Source of the DNA: Bacteroidales bacterium
Lineage (GTDB): Bacteria; Bacteroidota; Bacteroidia; Bacteroidales; Paludibacteraceae
DNA: 8,002 bases
Assembly (NCBI GenBank): GCA_900768725.1
Contig: CAAGDU010000172.1
Location: 1 to 8,002, forward strand
Reading direction: 5' to 3'
In this document: positions 1 to 5,699 of the stretch, in pieces
Layout: every line of letters begins with the position of its first letter
How positions within the stretch are numbered: position 1 is the first letter of the stretch
The notes under the pieces: model-generated
The model's database searches: none
Seen by the model: the letters and a program-made list of their open reading frames with translations, nothing else
Told to the model about the DNA's origin: nothing
Made by a program: the position numbers and the translations under genes

Positions 1-1510
1 CGCGCTTCATGTATTTCCGCCCGTCGGAGGTAATCTTCAGGTCGCCGTAACTCTCTATATCCTTGCTCAGATACCCGCTCAGCATCGCCTGCCTTACTAT
101 CGCCAGCAGCACTGTCTCATCCACATCCGCCGCCGCGCCGAAGTTCTCCAACTCCTTGTGTTTGTAACTCAGCACTGCCGCCGTCTCGTTGCCGTGCAGG
201 ATATCCACGATATGCTCCGCCTTGAACTTCTCGTTCACCTGCTGTATCGTCTCCAACACCAGCCCCAGCAACTCCGAGCAGTCCTCCATGCGGTATGTCT
301 TGCGGCAGTTGTCGCAGTTGCCGCAGTTTTCCTTGTCGTACTCCTCGCCGAAGTAGTGCAGCAGCAACTTCCGCCGGCATACTATCGACTCCGCATACGA
401 CTGCGTCTCAAATAGCAACTGGTTGCCTATCTCTATCTCCTTCACGGGCTTGTCTTTCTGGAACTTACGCAGCCGCTCGATGTCCTCCGGTGAGTAGAAG
501 CAGATACACTGTCCCTCGCCGCCGTCTCTGCCCGCGCGACCCGTCTCCTGATAGTAACCTTCCAGCGATTTCGGCACGTTGTAGTGCACCACAAACCGCA
601 CGTCCGGCTTGTCGATACCCATGCCGAAGGCTATCGTCGCCACAATCACCTGACACTCTTCCATCAGAAAAGCATCCTGATTGGCGCTCCGTTGCTCTGC
701 GTCCATGCCCGCATGGTACGCCCGCGCGGAAATCCCGTTCACGCGGAGCACCTCCGCCAAGTCCTCCACCTCCTTGCGCGACAGACAGTAGATGATGCCC
801 GACTTCCCCTCCATCGAACGCACATACTTCACCACCTCTTTGTCCACATCGCTCGTCTTCTGCCGCACCTCATAGTATAGGTTCGGACGGTTGAACGAAC
901 TCTTGAACACCGTCGCCCCCACTATGTCGAGGTTCTTCTGAATATCTTTCTGCACTTTCGGCGTCGCTGTCGCCGTCAGCGCGATAATCGGCGCCCGCCC
1001 TATGCGCTTCACCATGTCGCGTATATGGCTGTACTCCGGACGGAAGTCATGCCCCCACTCCGAGATACAATGCGCCTCATCCACTGCATAGAACGAAATC
1101 TTCACGTTCTTCAGGAAGTCCACATTCTCGTTCTTCTGCAAACTCTCAGGCGCCAAATACAGCAGTTTCGTCCGCCCTTCCGTTACATCTTTCTTCACCT
1201 CGTGTATCTGCGGACGCGACAGCGACGAGTTGATGTAATGCGCCACACCGGGCACGTCCGAGTAGTTGCGCATCGCATCCACTTGGTTCTTCATCAGCGC
1301 AATCAGCGGAGAGATAACTATCCCCACGCCGTCCATCATCAACGAAGGCAATTGGAAGCACAGACTCTTGCCGCCGCCCGTAGGCATCAGCACAAACGAG
1401 TCCTTCCCCTCCATCACGTTGCGGATAATGGCCTCCTGATTCCCCTTAAACGAATCAAAGCCGAAATAGCGCTGCAGCGCCTCTATCAATTCTTCATGCG
1501 TTACTGACAT
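1..1510 (-). CDS. recQ: RecQ family ATP-dependent DNA helicase (3' partial)
   Basis: A 3'-to-5' superfamily 2 DNA helicase acting in recombination and replication-fork repair. I translated the minus strand from ATG at 1510-1508 and it stays open for 503 codons to the window edge, so the C-terminal end (any HRDC domain) lies outside. Visible motifs: Walker A TGGGKS at residues 44-49, DEAH at 144-147, motif III TATAT at 179-183, the motif V region IAFGMGIDKPDVR at about 293-305, and motif VI QETGRAGRDG at 321-330. Four zinc cysteines follow (C378, C396, C399, C402, in a CGNCDNC context), then the start of the RQC winged-helix region (about 404-503). The motif set and order are diagnostic of RecQ. 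The codons favour G at third positions (GTG, CTG, GCG), unlike the plus-strand genes that follow. It is transcribed from a promoter at 1620-1651, through a leader of about 100 nt carrying a two-hairpin repeat. Confidence 0.97.
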   Translation of the reverse strand, partial: MSVTHEELIEALQRYFGFDSFKGNQEAIIRNVMEGKDSFVLMPTGGGKSLCFQLPSLMMDGVGIVISPLIALMKNQVDAMRNYSDVPGVAHYINSSLSRPQIHEVKKDVTEGRTKLLYLAPESLQKNENVDFLKNVKISFYAVDEAHCISEWGHDFRPEYSHIRDMVKRIGRAPIIALTATATPKVQKDIQKNLDIVGATVFKSSFNRPNLYYEVRQKTSDVDKEVVKYVRSMEGKSGIIYCLSRKEVEDLAEVLRVNGISARAYHAGMDAEQRSANQDAFLMEECQVIVATIAFGMGIDKPDVRFVVHYNVPKSLEGYYQETGRAGRDGGEGQCICFYSPEDIERLRKFQKDKPVKEIEIGNQLLFETQSYAESIVCRRKLLLHYFGEEYDKENCGNCDNCRKTYRMEDCSELLGLVLETIQQVNEKFKAEHIVDILHGNETAAVLSYKHKELENFGAAADVDETVLLAIVRQAMLSGYLSKDIESYGDLKITSDGRKYMKR

Positions 1511-1544
1511 ATAGTAGTATTACGTAGTTTCTGTTATGTTATTA

Positions 1545-1595
1545 CTGGGGACGAGGGCGTCTCGCCCGCGGGCAGACAGTTTGGAACAAACTGCC
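1545..1595. repeat. Two-hairpin intergenic repeat, copy 1 (recQ leader)
   Basis: Starts CTGGGGACG and contains two adjacent inverted repeats. The first is GGGCG-TCT-CGCCC (1555-1567, plus two outer pairs across one mismatch). The second is CAGTTTG-GAA-CAAACTG (1577-1593, perfect 7-bp stem). A closely similar unit lies at 3389-3434 just after the transporter stop codon. Here it sits between the recQ promoter and the recQ start codon, so it would be transcribed as structured RNA in the recQ 5' leader. The first hairpin differs from copy 2 (GGGCG rather than GCAGGCG) but both arms change together, so pairing is kept. Its function is unknown. Confidence 0.8.
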
Positions 1596-1619
1596 CTAAT
1601 AGTCCCCTTAAAAGGTTTG

Positions 1620-1651
1620 CAAAGGTAAGCAATAATTTTTAGATACGCAAA
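1620..1651 (-). promoter_or_regulatory. recQ promoter, Bacteroidota type
   Basis: Read on the minus strand: TTTG at 1651-1648, a 20-bp spacer, then TACCTTTG at 1627-1620. This matches the Bacteroides primary sigma factor promoter (-33 TTTG, -7 TAnnTTTG). Transcription would start near 1613, leaving a leader of about 100 nt before the recQ ATG. Assigned by motif and spacing only. Confidence 0.75.
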
Positions 1652-1677
1652 TTTTTTCAGCGAAAAAAAATAAAAAA

Positions 1678-1709
1678 CTTGCACACCCCAAAAAAAAGCA
1701 CTACCTTTG
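1678..1709 (+). promoter_or_regulatory. Divergent forward promoter, probably for the transporter
   Basis: CTTG at 1678-1681, a 20-bp spacer, then TACCTTTG at 1702-1709. The -7 box and its flank (TACCTTTGCAA) are the same as in the recQ promoter on the other strand. The two -33 elements are separated by 26 bp of very A/T-rich DNA. The next forward gene is the transporter at 2044, so the transcript would carry a leader of about 330 nt containing two 11-bp tandem arrays. I see no convincing small ORF in that leader. Confidence 0.65.
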
Positions 1710-1766
1710 CAACCGCTTTGCTAATTTTTCCCAACGCTATCTCACGCTGACCTACAGCCAACCAAA

Positions 1767-1850
1767 GTTAGTGATTAGTTAGTGATTAGTTAGTGATTAG
1801 TTAGTGATTGTCGAGACCTAACCGAGATCTAACCGAGATCTAACCGAGAC
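1767..1850. repeat. Two adjacent 11-bp tandem arrays in the transporter leader
   Basis: Array 1 is four copies of GTTAGTGATTA (1767-1777, 1778-1788, 1789-1799, 1800-1810, the last ending in G). After one base, array 2 is CGAGACCTAAC, then two copies of CGAGATCTAAC, then a partial CGAGAC (1812-1850). Both have an 11-bp period, close to one DNA helical turn. Every array 1 unit holds GTTAG and every array 2 unit holds its complement CTAAC, so the arrays can pair with each other in the transcript. They may be phased protein-binding sites, an RNA structure, or neutral slippage products. The rest of 1851-2043 is AT-rich leader with no clear structure apart from a weak TATTTTTG at 1986-1993 lacking a well-placed -33 box. 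Confidence 0.85.
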
Positions 1851-2043
1851 AAAATATAGTTAAATTTGGTTAATTGACGTGGGCAATATAAGCAAACTTT
1901 TATAGCACTCAAAGACTAATTTGGTTTTTGGAGATATTCGCATCTGCGATACAAAAATAAAATGTTTTTGGAACATTCTTGATAGTATTTTTGGTCGTTT
2001 TTGTTAAAAAACACATAAATATAAACAAATCAATCAAACCAAC

Positions 2044-3387
2044 ATGGAAAACAAATCAACCAACCGCTCGTTTGCACAACTCTTCAACCTCAGTTTCGGG
2101 TTCTTTGGCGTGCAGATAGCCTATGCCCTCCAATCGGCAAACATCTCGCGTATCTTCGCCACCCTCGGCGCAGACCCCCATCAACTCTCTTTCTTCTGGA
2201 TTCTGCCCCCGCTCATGGGTATGATTGTCCAGCCCCTCATCGGACTCCTCTCCGATAAGACTTGGCTCGGACCCATCTTCGGTCGTCGTAAGTTCTACCT
2301 CCTCATCGGCGCTGTTATCGCCGTGGCAGTGATGATTCTCCTCCCCAACGCGGGTAACTTCACCTTCGAACAGAGTGCTTTCCTTGGGCTTAACGCCGCC
2401 ATGTGGTTCGGACTCTTCTCCCTCATGTTCCTCGACACCTCTATAAACATCGCCATGCAGCCCTTCAAGATGATGGTCGGCGACATGGTCAACGAGGAGC
2501 AGAAAGGTACCGCCTATGCTATCCAGTCTGCGCTCTGCAACGCAGGCTCGCTCGTAGGCTACCTCTTCCCGATTTTCTTCACATGGATAGGTCTTGCCAA
2601 CACCGCCCCCGACGGCGTCATACCCGACTCTGTGAAGTGGAGTTTCTATATAGGTGCCGCCATCCTCATCCTTTGCGTGCTCTATACTTTCGCCAGCGTC
2701 CGTGAGATGGACCCCAAAGAATATGCCGAGTTCCACGGTATCAAGGAGAACACCGCCAAAGCCGACAGCAACGAAGACAACACACGTATCATCCGCGCTT
2801 TCTTGACCATCGGCCTCGTGCAGTTCTTCTGCTGGGCAGCCTTCATGTATATGTGGACCTACTCCAACGGCGCCATCGCTTCCCAATGCTTCGGCTGGGA
2901 TGGTTTGAACACCGCCGCAGGTGCTTTCCAAGACGCAGGTAACTGGGTGGGCGTATGTTTTGCCGTGCAGGCTGTCGGCTCCCTCCTTTGGGCAGCCCTC
3001 CTCCCCGCTATCGAGCATATGATGGGCAACAAAGGGGCATATATCCTTTCCCTCGTTGTCGGCGGCATAGGCTTCATCTCTATCTTCTGGGTACACGACC
3101 AATACCTGCTCTTCTTGAGTTACGCCCTCATCGGAGCAGCGTGGGCAGCCATGCTCGCATTGCCCTTCACCCTCTTCACCAACGCCATCGAAGGCAGCAG
3201 CAAGATGGGTACCCTCCTCGGGCTCTTCAACTGCACCATCTGCTTGCCCCAAATCGTTGCCGCTCTCTGCGGAGGTTTGCTCCTCAAGGGTTGCTGCCAC
3301 GACTCCCAAACAGGCATGCTCGTAGTAGCCGGTATCCTCCTCTTCCTCGGTGCCCTCTCCGTCCTCCTTATCAAAGAGAAGAAATAA
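2044..3387 (+). CDS. MFS sugar transporter, GPH/SLC45-like
   Basis: A 447-residue polytopic inner-membrane protein with about 12 hydrophobic segments and a hydrophilic central loop (about residues 220-248), the usual 6+6 MFS plan. The loop after the second segment reads QPLIGLLSDKTW then GRRK (about 63-83), the MFS motif A variant of the GPH/SLC45 sucrose-maltose symporters. A second family-like stretch is DTSINIAMQPFKMMVGDM (131-148). Proton- or cation-coupled uptake of a disaccharide such as maltose or sucrose is the likeliest role, but the substrate cannot be read from the sequence and no glycosidase or sugar regulator lies alongside. The ATG start follows an AT-rich stretch without a Shine-Dalgarno, normal for this phylum. 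The gene appears monocistronic, with a long repeat-bearing leader and a hairpin repeat starting 2 nt after the stop codon. Codons strongly favour C at third positions. Confidence 0.85.
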   Translation: MENKSTNRSFAQLFNLSFGFFGVQIAYALQSANISRIFATLGADPHQLSFFWILPPLMGMIVQPLIGLLSDKTWLGPIFGRRKFYLLIGAVIAVAVMILLPNAGNFTFEQSAFLGLNAAMWFGLFSLMFLDTSINIAMQPFKMMVGDMVNEEQKGTAYAIQSALCNAGSLVGYLFPIFFTWIGLANTAPDGVIPDSVKWSFYIGAAILILCVLYTFASVREMDPKEYAEFHGIKENTAKADSNEDNTRIIRAFLTIGLVQFFCWAAFMYMWTYSNGAIASQCFGWDGLNTAAGAFQDAGNWVGVCFAVQAVGSLLWAALLPAIEHMMGNKGAYILSLVVGGIGFISIFWVHDQYLLFLSYALIGAAWAAMLALPFTLFTNAIEGSSKMGTLLGLFNCTICLPQIVAALCGGLLLKGCCHDSQTGMLVVAGILLFLGALSVLLIKEKK

Positions 3388-3388
3388 A

Positions 3389-3434
3389 CTGGGGACGCAG
3401 GCGTCTCGCCTGCGGTCAGTTTGGAATAAACTGC
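3389..3434. repeat. Two-hairpin intergenic repeat, copy 2 (after the transporter)
   Basis: Starts CTGGGGACG like copy 1. The first hairpin is a perfect 8-bp stem, CGCAGGCG-TCT-CGCCTGCG (3396-3414). The second is CAGTTT-GGAAT-AAACTG (3417-3433). It begins one base after the transporter TAA (3385-3387), so it would form the 3' end of that transcript and could slow exonucleases or assist termination. There is no U-tract, so it is not a standard intrinsic terminator. Confidence 0.8.
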
Positions 3435-3448
3435 TTGTATAGGCAATG

Positions 3449-3495
3449 CCAACTCCCCCGCCCCGCTTGCGGGGAGGGGGTTAGGGGGCGGGGCA
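3449..3495. repeat. GC-rich palindrome with G-quadruplex motif
   Basis: An extended hairpin: CCCCC-G-CCCCGC, loop TT, GCGGGG-A-GGGGG (3455-3480), with a single G/A mismatch in the stem. The tail TTAGGGGGCGGGGC follows. The four G-runs (3471-3474, 3476-3480, 3484-3488, 3490-3493) have loops of 1, 3 and 1 nt and fit the canonical G-quadruplex pattern. Its architecture (pyrimidine arm, purine arm, G-rich tail) parallels the CCCTCCC elements at 4851, 5511 and 6513, suggesting a related repeat class. Confidence 0.75.
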
Positions 3496-3537
3496 AATAA
3501 TGGGAGCCACACCCTCTGAGAAACGATTTCAAAAAGA

Positions 3538-3578
3538 AATTAATGTTTAATTATACGATAATTATACGTTAAAAGAGA
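3538..3578. repeat. 41-bp AT-rich dispersed repeat, copy 1 (upstream of mscS)
   Basis: Starts AATTAATG and ends GTTAAAAGA. The core is a tandem 11-bp unit ending AATTATACG. It aligns without gaps to 7050-7090, with about seven differences, and more loosely to 7891-7930. It ends about 20 nt before the mscS ATG, where a further GATTATACGTTAAAC extends the pattern. I found no clear TAnnTTTG promoter in 3388-3599, so this AT-rich stretch is the likeliest place for the mscS control region. Confidence 0.6.
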
Positions 3579-3599
3579 TTTGAGATTATACGTTAAACT

Positions 3600-4577
3600 A
3601 TGTTCCTACAAATAGACATACCGACTCCCGCACCGTTACCTGCCGACTCCATTCGGCAGGTAACGCAGCAGATACTCCAACAAGCGCAGGCTGACCCGCA
3701 GACCTTTTGGCAAGGCGTGTTGGATAGTGCCCTCCGCTTCGGGGGCAAAGTGATTATCGCGCTTATCATCTATGTGGTGGGGGCATGGTTCATTCGGTAT
3801 GTCAAGAAGATTCTCGTCCGTATCTTCGAGCGTCGGCATACCGAGCGCACGCTGGCGACGTTCATCACGTCCTTCGTCAGCATCATGCTCACCGTCCTGC
3901 TCATCTTGGCTACCATCGGCACCCTCGGTGTGGACACCACCTCTTTCGCCGCCCTCCTCACCGCCGGCGGTATGGCGATTGGTATGGCGCTCTCGGGTAC
4001 CGTGCAGAACTTCGCCGGCGGCATCATGCTCCTCACCTTCCGCCCCTTCAAGGCAGGCGACTTCATCAAGGCGGGCGGCGAGGCAGGCACCGTCATGGAG
4101 GTTACTATCGTCTCCACCAAGGTGCTCACGCCCGACAATCGCGTGGTCATCCTCCCCAACGGCTCGCTCTTCAGCGGCAACATAGAGAACGTCTCTGCCC
4201 AGCCTCTGCGCCGTATCGATTGGACGATCAGCGTAGAGTACGGCGTAGATGCGCAGAAGTGTATCGATGCCATACAGGCTATCCTCCATTCCGACGCCCG
4301 CATCCTCACTTCCGCCGACCCTCGCCCTGCCGTCCACGACCGCTCCGGCGTAGCAGTAAGCACCAAGACACCCATACCCGACCCTTATGTTGCCCTCGCT
4401 TCCCTCAACGAGAACGACATCTCCTTTGTCGCCAAGGCATGGGTACATACTGACGACTATTGGAATACCTTCTACGACCTCAATCTGCGCTTCTACACCG
4501 AACTGCCCCCGCAAGGCTTCGGCTTCGCCTACCCCCACATGGACATCAACATCGTCAATCCCCCCAATAAATCGTAA
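3600..4577 (+). CDS. MscS-family mechanosensitive ion channel
   Basis: A 325-residue small-conductance channel that opens under membrane tension to release solutes during osmotic downshock. Three hydrophobic helices are visible (about residues 47-68, 84-108, 114-145). The third is the pore-lining helix, rich in Gly and Ala (TAGGMAIGMALSGTVQNFAG at 121-140). The beta domain follows, with FRPFKAGDFI (147-156) and the conserved VILPNGSL (183-190), then an alpha/beta C-terminal domain ending FAYPHMDINIV. It is somewhat longer than the roughly 286 residues of E. coli MscS. Part of the excess is a stretch at about 240-258 (DPRPAVHDRSGVAVSTKTP) inside the cytoplasmic domain, which I do not recall in relatives. 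ATG at 3600 precedes a plausible amphipathic N-terminus. It is followed after 24 nt by rlmN, so the two probably share a transcript. Confidence 0.93.
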   Translation: MFLQIDIPTPAPLPADSIRQVTQQILQQAQADPQTFWQGVLDSALRFGGKVIIALIIYVVGAWFIRYVKKILVRIFERRHTERTLATFITSFVSIMLTVLLILATIGTLGVDTTSFAALLTAGGMAIGMALSGTVQNFAGGIMLLTFRPFKAGDFIKAGGEAGTVMEVTIVSTKVLTPDNRVVILPNGSLFSGNIENVSAQPLRRIDWTISVEYGVDAQKCIDAIQAILHSDARILTSADPRPAVHDRSGVAVSTKTPIPDPYVALASLNENDISFVAKAWVHTDDYWNTFYDLNLRFYTELPPQGFGFAYPHMDINIVNPPNKS

Positions 4578-4598
4578 TTCGTAAATCGTAATTCGTAA
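4571..4598. repeat. 14-bp tandem duplication spanning the mscS stop codon
   Basis: ATCGTAATTCGTAA occurs twice back to back (4571-4584, 4585-4598), followed by ATC and the rlmN ATG at 4602. The mscS stop codon TAA (4575-4577) lies in the first copy. The duplication makes up essentially the whole mscS-rlmN spacer. It is probably a slippage product. Confidence 0.9.
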
Positions 4599-4601
4599 AT
4601 C

Positions 4602-5699
4602 ATGGACTCTCTCTTAGGCAAGACATTGGCAGAGTTGCAGGAGGTAGCGCAGCGCGTAGGCCTCCCCAAGTTCGCGGGTAAGCAACTCGCCGAGTGGCTC
4701 TATGTCCGCCGTGCCATGACCTTCGACGAGATGACGAATATCTCCTTGAAGGGCAGGGAAGCCCTGAAACAGCACTACACCACCGGCCGCCATGCGCCCG
4801 TAGCGGAAGCCGTCTCCCAAGACGGCACCCGCAAATACCTCTTCCATATTCCCTCCCTTTGTAGGGAGGGGAAGGGAGGGTCGTACATCGAGTCCGTCTA
4901 TATCCCCGACTCCGACCGCGCCACGCTCTGCGTCTCCACGCAAGCGGGCTGCAAGATGGGGTGTAAGTTCTGCATGACGGGCACCCTCGGCTTCCACGGT
5001 CACCTGCCTGCCGCCGAGATTCTCAACCAGATACTCTATTTCGGCGACCTCACTAACGTGGTCTATATGGGTGAAGGCGAGCCTATGGACAACCTTGACA
5101 ACGTCCTCCGCTCGCTGCAAGTGCTCACCGCCGACTGGGGTTGCGCTTGGTCTCCCAAGCGTATTACCGTCTCCTCCGTGGGGCACCCCAACCTCAAACG
5201 CTTCTTAGACGAGAGCGAGTGCCACCTCGCTATCTCCCTGCACAATCCCTTTGCTGCAGAGCGCCGCGAGATAATGCCCGCCGAGAAGATGTACTCCCTC
5301 GCCCAAGTGGTGGCGCTCCTCCGTCAATACGACTGGACACACCAGCGGCGTATCAGTTTCGAATACATCTGCTGGCATGGTCAAAACGACACTATCCGCC
5401 ATGCCAATGAACTCCTGCGCCTGCTGCGCAGTCTCCCCTGCCGCATCAACCTCATACGCTTCCATGAGACCAACTCCCCCGCCCTCAAAGCGCAGAAACA
5501 AGAACAATCTCCCTCCCTTTGTAGGGAGGGCTGGGGTGGGTCCTCTTCCGACGAGAAACAGATGGAGTGGTTGCGCGACTATCTCTCCGACCACGGTATC
5601 ACCACCACCATCCGCCGCTCGCGAGGCGAAGACATCCTCGCCGCTTGCGGCATGCTGGTCAATGCTTTGCAGTCGCAAGAGCCTACAACAGTCGGTTGA
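4602..5699 (+). CDS. rlmN: 23S rRNA (adenine2503-C2)-methyltransferase with two repeat-derived insertions
   Basis: A cytoplasmic radical-SAM enzyme that methylates A2503 of 23S rRNA (and A37 of some tRNAs in studied species), affecting ribosomal fidelity and antibiotic response. The 4Fe-4S motif CxxxCxxC is C117, C121, C124. The catalytic cysteine pair of the family corresponds to C110 and C349 (ACGM). The N-terminal accessory domain and the GEP motif are present, though it reads MGEGEP (156-161) where MGMGEP is usual. At 365 residues it is longer than the roughly 345-350 I recall for Bacteroides. The excess lies at two places where DNA matching a palindromic repeat is read in frame: PSLCREGKGGS (84-94) and PSLCREGWGGS (304-314). 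Flanks match the family on both sides (KYLF...YIESVYIPD and NLIRFH...LRDYLSDHG) and all key residues remain, so the protein is probably functional. Second gene after mscS. Its end overlaps the convergent lytTR gene by 17 nt. Confidence 0.95.
   Translation: MDSLLGKTLAELQEVAQRVGLPKFAGKQLAEWLYVRRAMTFDEMTNISLKGREALKQHYTTGRHAPVAEAVSQDGTRKYLFHIPSLCREGKGGSYIESVYIPDSDRATLCVSTQAGCKMGCKFCMTGTLGFHGHLPAAEILNQILYFGDLTNVVYMGEGEPMDNLDNVLRSLQVLTADWGCAWSPKRITVSSVGHPNLKRFLDESECHLAISLHNPFAAERREIMPAEKMYSLAQVVALLRQYDWTHQRRISFEYICWHGQNDTIRHANELLRLLRSLPCRINLIRFHETNSPALKAQKQEQSPSLCREGWGGSSSDEKQMEWLRDYLSDHGITTTIRRSRGEDILAACGMLVNALQSQEPTTVG
4851..4882 (+). repeat. CCCTCCC palindromic/G4 element, copy A (inside rlmN)
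   Basis: Hairpin CCCTCCCT-TTGT-AGGGAGGG (4851-4870, perfect 8-bp stem, 4-nt loop), then GAAGGGAGGGTC. G-runs at 4864-4866, 4868-4871, 4874-4876 and 4878-4880 fit a G-quadruplex with loops of 1, 2 and 1 nt. The first C is codon position 1 of rlmN codon 84, and the element is read as PSLCREGKGGS. The hairpin core is identical to copy B and, on the other strand, to copy C. Confidence 0.9.
5511..5542 (+). repeat. CCCTCCC palindromic/G4 element, copy B (inside rlmN)
   Basis: The same 20-nt hairpin (5511-5530), followed by CTGGGGTGGGTC. G-runs at 5524-5526, 5528-5530, 5533-5536 and 5538-5540 fit a G-quadruplex with loops of 1, 2 and 1 nt. It starts at position 1 of codon 304, the same phase as copy A, and is read as PSLCREGWGGS. 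A second sense-strand phase is also open, while the third contains TAG. About 40 nt upstream, CCAACTCCCCCGCCC (5470-5484) repeats the left edge of the 3449 element. Confidence 0.9.

Noticed and set aside
295..1507. Several plus-strand open frames across the recQ region
   Set aside because: They are Arg-, Pro- and Ser-rich shadows. The minus strand is one continuous RecQ frame with all helicase motifs.
1767..1850. Possible CRISPR array
   Set aside because: Units are 11 bp with no spacers and no cas genes. It is simple tandem repetition.
1986..1993. TATTTTTG as a proximal transporter promoter
   Set aside because: It fits TAnnTTTG, but the only nearby TTTG is 15 bp upstream, too close for the usual 19-21 bp spacing. 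Kept only as a weak possibility.
2056..3309. 417-codon open frame antisense to the transporter
   Set aside because: The translation is rich in Glu, Asp, Gly and His with no family motifs. The sense frame gives a clear 12-TM transporter. It arises from C-ending codons on the sense strand.
3636..4538. 300-codon open frame antisense to mscS
   Set aside because: Compositional shadow with no recognisable domain, while the sense frame has all MscS landmarks.
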